From the NCBI RefSeq assembly GCF_017745215.1, contig NZ_JAGHZV010000008.1:225614-289613 (forward strand): a DNA stretch of 64,000 bases, written 5' to 3'. The translations under genes were made by a program, and so were the position numbers. The DNA comes from Sphingomonas sp. Its GTDB lineage: Bacteria > Pseudomonadota > Alphaproteobacteria > Sphingomonadales > Sphingomonadaceae. Positions 34,629 to 43,157 of this stretch are shown piece by piece (positions within the stretch are counted from its first letter, which is position 1; the number at the start of each line of letters is the position of its first letter). Under the pieces are notes generated by a model that was not told the origin of the DNA, made no database searches, and was given only the letters and a program-made list of their open reading frames with translations.

Positions 34629-35636
34629 GTGAGCCGCGAACAGACTCTGAGTGTGGTCATGCCGGTGTTCAATGCCGGCCCGTTCCTGCCGATCGCGATC
34701 GAGAGCATCCTCAACCAGACCTACGGCGCGTTCGAATTCATCATCTACGATGACTGCTCGACCGACGGCTCCTACGAAACCGCGTTGCGCTACGCGGACA
34801 ACGACGCTCGAATTCGCGTGCTGCGCGGCAATGCGCGATTGGGGCCGGCAGGCAGTTCGAAGGCGGCCGCCATGGCGGCGACCACGCCCCTCGTCGCCCG
34901 GATGGACGCCGATGACGTCGCCCGGCCCGATCGGCTGGAGCTTCAGTTGCGCGCGATGCTCCACGTCCCCGACGCCGCGGTCATCGGTTCGCTTTATATC
35001 TTCATCGATGAATCCGGCGGCCTGTTGCGCGCAAGCAGCCGCGCGCAACTTCTTGGCGGACGTCCGTCGCCGGTTCACCCGTCGCTGATGTACCGCCGGC
35101 AGACGATGGAAGACGCGGGTGGCTATCTCGACAACACCGATCTGGTCGAAGACACGGACTTGCTGCGGCGATTGAGCAGCCGGGGCACGCTGCTGATGGT
35201 GCCGCAACCGCTGATCGAAATCCGCATGGTCGGGCAGAGCGCGCGTTCGAAGGAAGACATGATCAGCATCGAGACCAGGATGCAGCGTTGGTACGGCGGC
35301 GGCCGCCCGTCCGATCGGAAGCGCGAGATCGACCCGGAAATCTATCACACGATCGCGCTTCTCAGCATCTATCGCGGGACCTTTCCCGGCGTGATGCTCC
35401 GCGCGATCGCCCGAATGCGGCTCAAGCCGTTCGGCGCCGCCATGAAGGCGCTGCTTCTGCTGGCGCTCGGCTCGGTCAGCCCCGCTTTCGCCCGTCGGTG
35501 CAGCCATTTCTGGGCGATGGCGGGCGACCGGATCGCGGCACCGCGCATTCCGAGCGACCATTTGTTCGCCTGGAACGAGGGCCGTGGCCGAGATCTGGGA
35601 CCCGGCTTTCTCGACACCCCGTTGCCGGACAACTAA
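34629..35636 (+). CDS. Family 2 glycosyltransferase
   Basis: A 335-residue GT-A enzyme from a GTG start. TLSVVMPVFNAGPFLPIAIESILNQTYGAFEFIIYDDCSTDGSYE is the classic GT2 opening. LVARMDADDVARPDRLELQL contains the DxD (DADD). VHPSLMYRRQTMEDAGGYLDNTDLVEDTDLLRRL has the acceptor-side ED. The C-terminal part has one hydrophobic segment (MKALLLLALGSVSPAF). It is likely to add a sugar to a lipid-linked glycan. The gene lies between a broken and an intact copy of the same about 130-base segment and immediately precedes the ABC exporter. Confidence 0.88.
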   Translation: MSREQTLSVVMPVFNAGPFLPIAIESILNQTYGAFEFIIYDDCSTDGSYETALRYADNDARIRVLRGNARLGPAGSSKAAAMAATTPLVARMDADDVARPDRLELQLRAMLHVPDAAVIGSLYIFIDESGGLLRASSRAQLLGGRPSPVHPSLMYRRQTMEDAGGYLDNTDLVEDTDLLRRLSSRGTLLMVPQPLIEIRMVGQSARSKEDMISIETRMQRWYGGGRPSDRKREIDPEIYHTIALLSIYRGTFPGVMLRAIARMRLKPFGAAMKALLLLALGSVSPAFARRCSHFWAMAGDRIAAPRIPSDHLFAWNEGRGRDLGPGFLDTPLPDN

Positions 35637-35661
35637 CGGGGCGAGCCAGTGCGGCTTTCCG

Positions 35662-35787
35662 ATATTGCGGGTGTCGCTGGAAACCGAACTGCTGTATCGT
35701 TCCCGTAAAGTCATGAAATCAGTGAGCGATCACCTTGCCTTGCGGCGAATCCCGGCTGTCGCGGGCCTGCAGCATCCTGCGGCATTC
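35662..35787 (+). repeat. Intact copy of the duplicated promoter/5' segment
   Basis: This holds the leader and first 25 codons of the ABC exporter gene and is homologous to 34421-34545 (two blocks of 16 identical bases at matching positions plus partial identity between). The two copies directly flank the family 2 glycosyltransferase gene. The conserved ATATTGCGGGTGTCGC block and the extended TGCTRTA block may be promoter elements. Confidence 0.7.
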
Positions 35788-37482
35788 GTACGCGCGAGCC
35801 TCGGCGCGATCGGCCCTGACCGCAAATTGCTCCTGTTCGCGGTCATTCTCGCGTCGATCTCGGGCGCCTGCCAGACGGTGTTGCTGCCCCTGCTGGCGCT
35901 GATCGGCATCGCGTTGTCGAGTTTGACGCCACCGCCACACCTGGCCTGGCTCAACTGGATCCCCCGGGACGCGACGATCATGTCGCTGATCGGGGTGTCG
36001 GGGATATTGGTGTTCGCCGTGATGATCATCGCGGTGCCGCTGGCGCGGCTCCACGCGTCGATCGGTGCCCGGGCGGTCGCGAGAGCGCGAGAACGGCTCC
36101 TCGTCGCCTTCCTCAATTCGACCTCCGCCTATCGCCGAACGCTCGACGAAGGCAATCTCCAGCGGCTGATCGGCGAATATTGCCAGTATCTGTCGAACAC
36201 GGTTCTGTCTTTCACGACATTTTGCGTCTCCGGCGTCACGCTTTCCGTCCTGGTGATCGTTCCGCTGTGCGTGAATCCCAAGGTGGGTAGCGTCGAGCTC
36301 CTGATGATTCTCGCCAGCGTCATGTTTTACGCGACGGTCGCCAAGCGCGTTCGCCAGCATTCGATCGAACGGACGGCGATCAACCGCGGCCTCTCGACGC
36401 TGACGGCGCAGGTCTCCCGGATCGCCGACGAGATCGAGACCTTCGACGTCGGGCGGACCGTCTCGCATCAACTCAATCACCGCGTGCGCGGTGCGGCAGA
36501 CTCGCTCCGTCAGATCATATTCTATGATTCGCTGCTGCCGACCGTCTTCCAGTTCGGCGCGCTCGGAATGATCCTCGCCGTAATCGCGTCGGTAATCACC
36601 ATCGTTCCGGGACAGCATCCCGGAATCGCCGCGGTGGCGCTCCTGCTGCTTCGCGTCCTCATCTATGGCCGCCAGATGCTGGCGAGCTTGCAGCAGGGCG
36701 GCACCATTTCGCCGTATATCGAGAAGATCGAGGCCGAAATCGCTGCCATGGAAGCGAATCGCCACTCGCGGCTCGGCGATCAGGTGCATGTCTTTGACGG
36801 GCTGCGGCTGCGCGACGTTTCCTTCGCCTACCGGCCCGACCAGGCCGTGCTGCGCACCTTCTCGCTCGATGTCGCGCCGGGTGAGGCGATCGCCGTCGTC
36901 GGGTCCTCGGGCGGCGGCAAGAGCACATTGTGTGCGTTGTTGCTTGGCCTGCAACCGCCAAGTTCGGGTTCGATCACCAGCAACGGCGTCGCCGTGACCG
37001 ACATCCCCGCCGACGCCTGGGCGAGAACGGCCGCCTATGTTCCGCAGGACTGCAAGCTGATCGCAGCCAGCATCGCGGACAATATCCGCTTTTACCGGGA
37101 TGACCGCAGCGATCTCGACGTCGAGGCCGCCGCTCGCGCCGCGCACCTCCACGACGAGATCCTGTCGCTGCCGGATGGGTATCGGACGCTGGTCGGGCCC
37201 GGTGCGCAGGAATTGTCCGGCGGACAACGCCAGCGTCTCGCGATCGCCCGCGCGCTGCTCGATCGGCCCAAGCTGCTGGTTCTGGACGAGCCGTCGAGCG
37301 CACTCGATCGGCATTCGGAGGCGATGATCGGAAAGACCCTCGTCGAACTGAAGGGCGAGACCACGCTGATCCTCACCACCCATCGCCATCGCACCTTGCG
37401 GATCTGCGATCGCGTTCTGACCCTGGAAAACGGCATCGTCAGCGAAGTGGAGGCAGGCGCTTTACGCTCGGGCGCTTTGTGA
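35713..37482 (+). CDS. ABC exporter, fused permease-ATPase (glycan/lipid export type)
   Basis: A 589-residue half-transporter. The N-terminal 320 residues have six hydrophobic segments (LLLFAVILASISGACQTVLLPLLALIGIA, SLIGVSGILVFAVMIIAVPLA and others). The ATPase has Walker A GSSGGGKST, Q-loop YVPQDCKLIAAS, signature LSGGQRQRLAIARALL, Walker B LLVLDEPSSALD and a switch His in TTHRHRTL. It resembles PglK/MsbA-type exporters that flip lipid-linked saccharides, but lipid A or peptide transport cannot be excluded. Start at the ATG after the duplicated promoter segment; a longer open frame exists upstream but overlaps the glycosyltransferase. The neighbourhood supports export of a sulfated surface glycan. 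Confidence 0.88.
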   Translation: MKSVSDHLALRRIPAVAGLQHPAAFVRASLGAIGPDRKLLLFAVILASISGACQTVLLPLLALIGIALSSLTPPPHLAWLNWIPRDATIMSLIGVSGILVFAVMIIAVPLARLHASIGARAVARARERLLVAFLNSTSAYRRTLDEGNLQRLIGEYCQYLSNTVLSFTTFCVSGVTLSVLVIVPLCVNPKVGSVELLMILASVMFYATVAKRVRQHSIERTAINRGLSTLTAQVSRIADEIETFDVGRTVSHQLNHRVRGAADSLRQIIFYDSLLPTVFQFGALGMILAVIASVITIVPGQHPGIAAVALLLLRVLIYGRQMLASLQQGGTISPYIEKIEAEIAAMEANRHSRLGDQVHVFDGLRLRDVSFAYRPDQAVLRTFSLDVAPGEAIAVVGSSGGGKSTLCALLLGLQPPSSGSITSNGVAVTDIPADAWARTAAYVPQDCKLIAASIADNIRFYRDDRSDLDVEAAARAAHLHDEILSLPDGYRTLVGPGAQELSGGQRQRLAIARALLDRPKLLVLDEPSSALDRHSEAMIGKTLVELKGETTLILTTHRHRTLRICDRVLTLENGIVSEVEAGALRSGAL

Positions 37483-37575
37483 AGGCGATGCTGCTTCCGC
37501 CCCGGCGGATCGGCAATCCCGGTGACGCGTTCCGGCGTATCGCGCCGTTCGTCGCATTGATCGACTGATCGCGGC

Positions 37576-38043
37576 TCACGCGGGAATCGGCACCACCCGC
37601 ACCAGCTCGATCGCTTCCGCCTTGCCGCCGAAGTCGATGCGCTCGCCTTCCTCGGCGCCGATCAGCGCATGCGCGAGCGGGGCGGCGAAGGCGAGACGGT
37701 CGGCGGCGGGGTCGGCTTCGTCATGGCCGACGATGTCGATGGTGCGCTCGCGCCCCGCCAGGCGAAACGTCACGCGCGTGCCGATCGCGGCGACGCCCTC
37801 CTCGGGCTCGGGCGCGAGCTGCGCGGTGGCGCGGCGCGTGGCCCAGTAACGCTGCTCGCGGCGCAGCTGCTTGAGCGCTTCCTCGTCGGCCTCGCCGGCG
37901 ATCGCTGCTTCGAGCCCGGCGACCCTGGCCTCGATCAGCGCCAGCCCGCGCGGGGTGACGATGTTCGGGCCCGGCGGCAGGGGCAGCTCGAAGCGCGGCT
38001 CGAGATGTTCCTCGTCGCTCTCGCGGCGGAAGGCGACGCTCAT
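37576..38043 (-). CDS. GreA/GreB-family elongation factor
   Basis: A 155-residue protein. An N-terminal extension (MSVAFRRESDEEHLEPRFELPLPPGPN) leads into a short coiled coil (LALIEARVAGLEAAIAGEADEEALKQLRRE) and the FKBP-like C-terminal domain (GTRVTFRLAGRERTIDIVGHDEADPAADRLAFAAPLAHALIGAEEGERIDF). It likely binds in the RNA polymerase secondary channel and stimulates transcript cleavage. The coiled-coil is shorter than in E. coli GreA and no paired acidic tip is obvious, so it might act more like Rnk/Gfh factors. Its ATG overlaps the stop of the aldo/keto reductase gene (GGATGA), so they are coupled. Confidence 0.8.
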   Translation of the reverse strand: MSVAFRRESDEEHLEPRFELPLPPGPNIVTPRGLALIEARVAGLEAAIAGEADEEALKQLRREQRYWATRRATAQLAPEPEEGVAAIGTRVTFRLAGRERTIDIVGHDEADPAADRLAFAAPLAHALIGAEEGERIDFGGKAEAIELVRVVPIPA

Positions 38044-39101
38044 CCCGCGGGCATTTCTTCGAGCGCGGAGGAGACCTTCCACAGGTCGATCCCGCCCTCG
38101 GCGGCGTGCGCGTCGATCGCCGCTAGTTCGTCGGCGCCGAAGTCGAGGTTCTTCACGGCATCCAGCGAATCGTCGAGCTGCGCCACCGTGCGCGCGCCGA
38201 TCAGCGCCGAGGTGACGCCCGGATTGCGCAGCACCCAGGCGATCGCCATCTGCGCGAGCGTCTGGCCGCGGCCCTTGGCGATCGCGTCGAGCGCGCGGAT
38301 GCGGGCGATGTTCTCGTCGGAAAGCATGCGCTGGCCGAGCGAGCCGCCCTTGGCCGCGCGCGCGTCGCCGGGCACGCCGCCGAGATATTTCGACGTCAGC
38401 ATCCCCTGCGCGAGCGGCGAGAAGGCGATGCAGCCCACCCCGAGCTCGTCCAGCGTGCCGAGCAGGCCCTGCTCGATCCAGCGGTTGAGCATCGAATAGC
38501 TCGGCTGGTGGATCAGCAGCGGCACCTTGTGCTCGGCGAGGATCGCGGCCGCACGGCGCGTGAGCTCGGGCGAATAGGAGGAGATGCCGACATAGAGCGC
38601 CTTGCCCTGGCGGTGGATCTGCGCGAGCGCGCCCATCGTCTCCTCGAGCGGGGTCCTGGGATCGACGCGGTGCGAGTAGAAGATGTCGACATAGTCGAGC
38701 CCCATGCGCTTGAGGCTCTGGTCGCACGAGGCGATGAGGTATTTCTTGCTGCCGCCGACGTCTCCATAGGGACCTGCCCACATGTCCCAGCCCGCCTTGG
38801 TCGAGATCACCAGCTCGTCGCGGTGGCTGGCGAAGTCGGTCGCCATCACGCGGCCGAAATTCTCCTCGGCCGAGCCATAGGGCGGGCCATAATTGTTCGC
38901 GAGGTCGAAGTGGGTGACGCCGCGGTCGAACGCGCGGCGCAGCATCGCGCGGCCGGTCTCGAACACGTCCGCCCCGCCGAAATTCTGCCAGAGGCCGAGG
39001 CTGATCGCCGGCAGCACGAGCCCGCTCCGCCCGCAGCGGCGATAGGGCATGCGGCCATCGTAGCGCTGGGCGTCGGCGATATAGGGCTGGGGATAGGGCA
39101 T
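38040..39101 (-). CDS. Aldo/keto reductase, YghZ/GPR type
   Basis: A 353-residue TIM-barrel oxidoreductase. Seen: LPAISLGLWQNFG, GVTHFDLANNYGPPYGSAEENFGRV (catalytic Asp and Tyr), VISTKAGWDMW (catalytic Lys), YVDIFYSHRVDPRTPLEETMGAL (His), FSPLAQGMLTSKYLGG and NADPH-binding GARTVAQLDDSL. The family includes L-glyceraldehyde-3-phosphate reductase YghZ and potassium-channel beta subunits, and detoxifies aldehydes such as methylglyoxal. It lies downstream of the SUF cluster on the same strand with a 53-base gap and could be cotranscribed. Confidence 0.92.
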   Translation of the reverse strand: MPYPQPYIADAQRYDGRMPYRRCGRSGLVLPAISLGLWQNFGGADVFETGRAMLRRAFDRGVTHFDLANNYGPPYGSAEENFGRVMATDFASHRDELVISTKAGWDMWAGPYGDVGGSKKYLIASCDQSLKRMGLDYVDIFYSHRVDPRTPLEETMGALAQIHRQGKALYVGISSYSPELTRRAAAILAEHKVPLLIHQPSYSMLNRWIEQGLLGTLDELGVGCIAFSPLAQGMLTSKYLGGVPGDARAAKGGSLGQRMLSDENIARIRALDAIAKGRGQTLAQMAIAWVLRNPGVTSALIGARTVAQLDDSLDAVKNLDFGADELAAIDAHAAEGGIDLWKVSSALEEMPAG

Positions 39102-39154
39102 GCGCGGCTCCGGCTGGCGTGCGTTGTCGGGGCACGCCGCTTAGCAGCGCGAGG

Positions 39155-39511
39155 CTAGACCGTGAAGCTCTCGCCGCAGCCGCAGGCGCCCTTGGCGTTG
39201 GGATTTTCGAAGACGAAGCCCGCGGCGAAATCGTCCTCCACCCAGTCCATCGTCGAGCCGACGAGGTAGAGCACCGAGGCGCCGTCGACGAAGAAGGCGC
39301 CCGCCGGCGTGTCGATCCGCTCGTCGAAGGGCTTGGCCTCGGTGACGTAATCGACCGAATAGGCGAGCCCCGAACAGCCGCGCCGCGGGGTGGAGAGCTT
39401 GACGCCGATCGCGCCATCGGGCGCCTTGGCCATCAGCTCGGCGATGCGGCCCACCGCGCGCTCGGTGAGCTGGACCGCGGCGGGGCGGGGACGGAGCTTG
39501 GTCTCGGTCAT
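39155..39511 (-). CDS. sufA: A-type Fe-S carrier (HesB/IscA/SufA)
   Basis: A 118-residue protein with the three cluster-binding cysteines: STPRRGCSGLAYS and the C-terminal GACGCGESF. LTERAVGRIAELMAK and DWVEDDFAAGFVFENPNAKG are family-typical. A-type carriers receive Fe-S clusters from SufBCD and pass them to target proteins. The ATG overlaps the sufT stop (TGATG). Last gene of the suf set. Confidence 0.92.
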   Translation of the reverse strand: MTETKLRPRPAAVQLTERAVGRIAELMAKAPDGAIGVKLSTPRRGCSGLAYSVDYVTEAKPFDERIDTPAGAFFVDGASVLYLVGSTMDWVEDDFAAGFVFENPNAKGACGCGESFTV

Positions 39512-40020
39512 CACAGCATCCCCAGTTCGAGCTTGGCTTCGTCGGACATCTTCTGCGGGTCCCAGGGCGGGTCCCAGACCAGGTTGACCTCGGCGGTGCC
39601 GACGCCGGGCACCGAGCCGACGCGCAGCTCGACTTCGCCGGGCATCGATTCGGCGACCGGGCAATGCGGCGTGGTGAGCGTCATCGTCACCGCGACATGG
39701 CCGTCGTCGGTCACATCGACGCCGTAGATCAGCCCGAGGTCGTAGATGTTCACCGGGATCTCGGGGTCGTAGATCTCCTTGAGCGCCTCGATCACCGCGT
39801 CGTAGATCGCGCCGCCGGGCTCGCCCGCGGCCACCGCTGCGGGCTTCTGCGACAGGAAACCCTCGAGATAGTCGCGCTTGCGCTCGAAGCTCTCGCGCGG
39901 GGTCCCGGCGGTGGCCGCCAGCGTGTCGAGCGCGCTCTCGACGCGCGCCTTGGGCGGCGGCGCGACGCTCTCGACTTCCTCGACTTCGATCTTCCGTTCT
40001 TCTTCCATGTCCACGCTCAC
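39511..40020 (-). CDS. sufT: SUF system Fe-S assembly protein, DUF59/MIP18 type
   Basis: A 169-residue protein; the C-terminal two-thirds form the DUF59 domain (ALKEIYDPEIPVNIYDLGLIYGVDVTDDGHVAVTMTLTTPHCPVAESMPGEV, VNLVWDPPWDPQKMSDEAKLELGML). The conserved DPEIP and TPHCPV with the reactive Cys are present. The first 45 residues are acidic and variable. SufT is involved in Fe-S maturation, probably at the transfer step. The GTG start overlaps the sufS stop by four bases; an ATG four codons later is an alternative. Confidence 0.9.
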   Translation of the reverse strand: MSVDMEEERKIEVEEVESVAPPPKARVESALDTLAATAGTPRESFERKRDYLEGFLSQKPAAVAAGEPGGAIYDAVIEALKEIYDPEIPVNIYDLGLIYGVDVTDDGHVAVTMTLTTPHCPVAESMPGEVELRVGSVPGVGTAEVNLVWDPPWDPQKMSDEAKLELGML

Positions 40021-41222
40021 CCGAAGATCCGCGTCACGCGTTCGACGCCCTTCACCAGCGCCGCGATGTCGCGCGGCCCATTATAGACGCCGAAGCTTGC
40101 GCGCGCCGTCGCGGGGACGCCGAGCGCCTCCATCAGCGGCTGTGCGCAATGATGACCCGCCCGGATCGCCACATTGCCCTCGTCCAAGATGGTGGCGACG
40201 TCGTGCGGATGCACCCCCTCCACCGCGAAACTGACGATGCCCGCGCTGTCCTCGGGGCCGAAGAGGCGCACGCTGTTGAGCGCGGAGAGCGCGTCGCGCG
40301 CCTCGCGGACCAGCGCGGCTTCGTGCGCATGGATGCGGTCGAGCCCGATGCCCTCGACATAGTCGATCGCGGCGTGGAGCCCGATCACGCCGCTGATGTG
40401 CGGCGTGCCCGCCTCGAAGCGCGTCGGCACGGGGGCGTAGGTGGTCCTGGCGAAGGTGACCTTGTCGATCATCGACCCGCCGCCCTGGTAGGGCGGCATC
40501 GCGTCGAGCAGCGCGTGGCGGCCCCAGAGCACGCCGATGCCGGTCGGACCGTAGAGCTTGTGGCCCGAGAAGGCGTAGAAGTCGCAGCCGAGCGCGGCGA
40601 CGTCGACCGTCATCCGCGGCACTGCCTGGCAGCCGTCGACCAGCAGCCTGGCGCCGACGGCATGCGCGAGGTCGGCGGCGCGGCGGACGTCGAGCACCGA
40701 GCCGAGCACGTTCGACACCTGGCCGAGCGCGACGAGCTTGTGCCGCTCGGTGAGCATCGCGGCCATCGCGTCGAGGTCGATCTTCTGGTCCGCGGTGAGC
40801 GGGATCACATCGATCCCGACCCCGATGCGCTCGGCGACGAGCTGCCACGGGACGATGTTCGAATGATGCTCGAGCAGCGACAGCAGGATGCGGTCGCCGG
40901 GCTTCAGCTGGGTGCCCACCCAGCTCTGCGCCACGAGGTTGATCGCCTCGGTCGCGCCGCGGACGAAGACGATCTCCTGCGCGCGGGCACCCAGGAACCT
41001 CGCCACCCGCTCGCGCGCGGCCTCATAGGCATAGGTCATGTCCGCCGAGCGCTTGTACACGCCGCGGTGGACGGTCGCGTAATCGGGGCCATAGGCGCGC
41101 GCGATCGCGTCGATCACCGCCTGGGGCTTCTGCGCGGTGGCGGCGGAGTCGAGATACGACCAGCCGGGTGTGATGCCGGGGAAGTCGGCGGCGAAGTCGA
41201 GCGCCTGGGGGTCGAGAACCAT
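40017..41222 (-). CDS. sufS: Cysteine desulfurase SufS
   Basis: A 401-residue PLP enzyme of group II. DFPGITPGWSYLDSAATAQKPQAVIDAI, HRGVYKRSADMTYAYEAAR, IVFVRGATEAINLVAQSW, LSLLEHHSNIVPWQ, DFYAFSGHKLYGPTGIGVLWG (PLP Lys), FEAGTPHISGVIGL and IRAGHHCAQPLMEALGV (active-site Cys in a short loop) are all present. It mobilises sulfur from cysteine for cluster building. A GTG two codons upstream that overlaps the sufD stop is an alternative start. No SufE/SufU partner gene is in the window. Confidence 0.95.
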   Translation of the reverse strand: MVLDPQALDFAADFPGITPGWSYLDSAATAQKPQAVIDAIARAYGPDYATVHRGVYKRSADMTYAYEAARERVARFLGARAQEIVFVRGATEAINLVAQSWVGTQLKPGDRILLSLLEHHSNIVPWQLVAERIGVGIDVIPLTADQKIDLDAMAAMLTERHKLVALGQVSNVLGSVLDVRRAADLAHAVGARLLVDGCQAVPRMTVDVAALGCDFYAFSGHKLYGPTGIGVLWGRHALLDAMPPYQGGGSMIDKVTFARTTYAPVPTRFEAGTPHISGVIGLHAAIDYVEGIGLDRIHAHEAALVREARDALSALNSVRLFGPEDSAGIVSFAVEGVHPHDVATILDEGNVAIRAGHHCAQPLMEALGVPATARASFGVYNGPRDIAALVKGVERVTRIFG

Positions 41223-41224
41223 GT

Positions 41225-42307
41225 TCACAGCGCCATCTCCAGCCAGCGGTCGGCATCCGCCGCGAATGCCTCGCGTACCGCTTCCTCGCCGATCCGCGCC
41301 AGCGCGTCGCCGACGAAGGCGTGCGTCATCAGCGCCTTCGCCCGCGCCTCGTCGATCCCGCGGCTGGCGAGGTAGAAGAGCGCCATCGCGTCGAGCTCGC
41401 CCACCGCGGCGCCGTGCGCGCATTTCACGTCGTCGGCGAAGATCTCGAGCTCTGGCTTGAGGTTCACGATCGCGCCGCGATTGAGCAGCAGCCCGCGCAG
41501 CGACTGTTCGCCGTCGGTCTGCTGCGCGCCGCGCGCGACTTCGACCCGCGCCGCGACGCTCGCCGCCGACTCGTCCTTGGCGACCGCGCGCCACAGCTGG
41601 CGGCTGGTGCCCTCGACCTGTTCGTGGCGCACCGAAACCGCTGCTTCCTGCTTCTGCGCGCCCGAAGTGAGCAGCGCGCCGCCCATCTCGGCGAAGCCGC
41701 CCTTGCCGGTGATCGTGACCGCGCCGTCCACGCGGCTGCTCATCGCGCCCGCGCCGAGCACCATCGTGACGAGGCTCGCCGCTTCGCCGACCTCGGCCTC
41801 GTCGCGCAGCGACACGAAGCCCTCGGCCTGGAGCAGCCGCACCGATCGCATCAGCCGCGCGCCGCGCCCGAGGCTGATCCGGGTCAGCCGATTGGCCCAG
41901 CCGACGCCGGCATAGGTCTCGACCAGCGAGGCGACCGCATCCTCGGCGAGCACGATCCGCGCGGGCAGATGGCTCTCGCCGCCGCTGCCGAGGTGGACGA
42001 TCTGGATGTTGGTGACCGCGGCCTCGGCAGGCAAGTCGATCGCCCAGCCCTCGCCTTCGGTCAATGCGCCGAGCGGATGCGTGCTGCCGAGCGCCAGCCG
42101 CGATACGGTCACTCGCCCGGGCAGGCTGTGCGCGGGCTCGAACGCGCCGTCGACGAAGCAGAGCCGCGGGCCGTCGAGGTCGAGGAACAGGTCCTCGGGA
42201 TCGATCCCAGTGGGCCGCGGCTCCGTCTCGGCGGCAGCGCGCAATGCCTTGAGGTCGGCCCAGCGCCATGCCTCGTCCCGGACGGAAGGCAGTTCCAGCG
42301 TGGTCAC
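41225..42307 (-). CDS. sufD: Fe-S cluster scaffold subunit SufD
   Basis: A 360-residue protein of the SufB/SufD beta-helix family. Early DEAWRWADLKAL and AVTNIQIVHLGSGGE lead to the late FADDVKCAHGAAVGELDAMALFYLASRGIDEARAKALMTHAFVGD, the conserved SufD C-terminus with the Cys/His that contacts SufB. The GTG start is preferred because the open frame further upstream runs into a perfect 26-base inverted repeat (42319-42381) and would add non-conserved residues. With SufB and SufC it forms the cluster-assembly complex. Confidence 0.92.
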   Translation of the reverse strand: MTTLELPSVRDEAWRWADLKALRAAAETEPRPTGIDPEDLFLDLDGPRLCFVDGAFEPAHSLPGRVTVSRLALGSTHPLGALTEGEGWAIDLPAEAAVTNIQIVHLGSGGESHLPARIVLAEDAVASLVETYAGVGWANRLTRISLGRGARLMRSVRLLQAEGFVSLRDEAEVGEAASLVTMVLGAGAMSSRVDGAVTITGKGGFAEMGGALLTSGAQKQEAAVSVRHEQVEGTSRQLWRAVAKDESAASVAARVEVARGAQQTDGEQSLRGLLLNRGAIVNLKPELEIFADDVKCAHGAAVGELDAMALFYLASRGIDEARAKALMTHAFVGDALARIGEEAVREAFAADADRWLEMAL

Positions 42308-42318
42308 AGGCGTCCACC

Positions 42319-42381
42319 CTTCGCGCCTTCGCGCCTTCGCGTGAACCAAAATGAATCACGCGAAGGCGCGAAGGCGCGAAG
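42319..42381. repeat. Perfect 26-base inverted repeat between sufC and sufD
   Basis: Two perfectly complementary 26-base arms, built of tandem GCGAAGGC-type units (three repeats of CGCGAAGG), face each other across an 11-base loop. The resulting hairpin lies in the sufC-sufD gap of the message, ending 11 bases before the sufD start. It is likely an mRNA-stabilising or attenuating stem and belongs to a different repeat family from the other two here. Confidence 0.9.
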
Positions 42382-42413
42382 CGATTGAAAGACGCCTGCG
42401 GCGCGAAACGCGT

Positions 42414-43157
42414 TCATGCCGCGACTGCCCCATAGCCTTCGCGCTCGAGCTCGAGCGCCAGCTCGGGCCCGCCCGAGCGGACGATCCGGCCCTCGGCGAG
42501 AACGTGGACGAAGTCGGGCTGCACATAGTCGAGCAGCCGCTGGTAGTGGGTGATCAGCAGCACCGCCTTGTCGGGCGCGCGCATGATGCGGTTGATCCCC
42601 TCGCCCACTGCCTTGAGCGCATCGATGTCGAGGCCGGAGTCGGTCTCGTCGAGGATCGCGAGCTTCGGCGCGAGGATGCCCATCTGCACCATCTCGCTGC
42701 GCTTCTTCTCGCCGCCCGAAAAGCCGACGTTGACCGGGCGCTTGAGCATCTCGGCATCCATGCCGAGCGCCGCCGCCTGCGCGCGGGCGAGCTTGATGAA
42801 GTCCGCGCCCGAGAGCGGCGCCTCGCCGCGCGCGCGGCGCTGCGAATTGAGCGCCTCGCGCAGGAACTGGAGCGACGAGATGCCGGGGATCTCGACCGGG
42901 TACTGGAACCCCAGGAACAGCCCCGCCGCGGCGCGCTCGTGCGGCGCCAGTTCGAGCAGGTCGGCGCCATCGAAGCTCACCGAGCCTTCGGTCACTTCGT
43001 AACCGGGCCGTCCGCCGAGCACATAGCCGAGCGTCGACTTGCCCGCGCCATTGGGTCCCATGATCGCATGGACCTCGCCGGCGTTCACCTCGAGCGACAG
43101 CCCCTTGAGGATCGGCTTGTCGGCGACGGTGGCGTGGAGGTTATTGATGCTCAGCAT
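42414..43157 (-). CDS. sufC: SUF assembly ATPase SufC
   Basis: A 247-residue ABC-type ATPase without membrane part. Walker A GPNGAGKST, Q-loop LGFQYPVEIPGI (characteristic of SufC), signature FSGGEKKRSEM, Walker B LAILDETDSGLD and switch His in LLITHYQRLL are complete. It powers the SufBCD scaffold. Its ATG overlaps the end of the DUF559 frame by seven bases, so translation of the two is coupled. Confidence 0.96.
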   Translation of the reverse strand: MLSINNLHATVADKPILKGLSLEVNAGEVHAIMGPNGAGKSTLGYVLGGRPGYEVTEGSVSFDGADLLELAPHERAAAGLFLGFQYPVEIPGISSLQFLREALNSQRRARGEAPLSGADFIKLARAQAAALGMDAEMLKRPVNVGFSGGEKKRSEMVQMGILAPKLAILDETDSGLDIDALKAVGEGINRIMRAPDKAVLLITHYQRLLDYVQPDFVHVLAEGRIVRSGGPELALELEREGYGAVAA

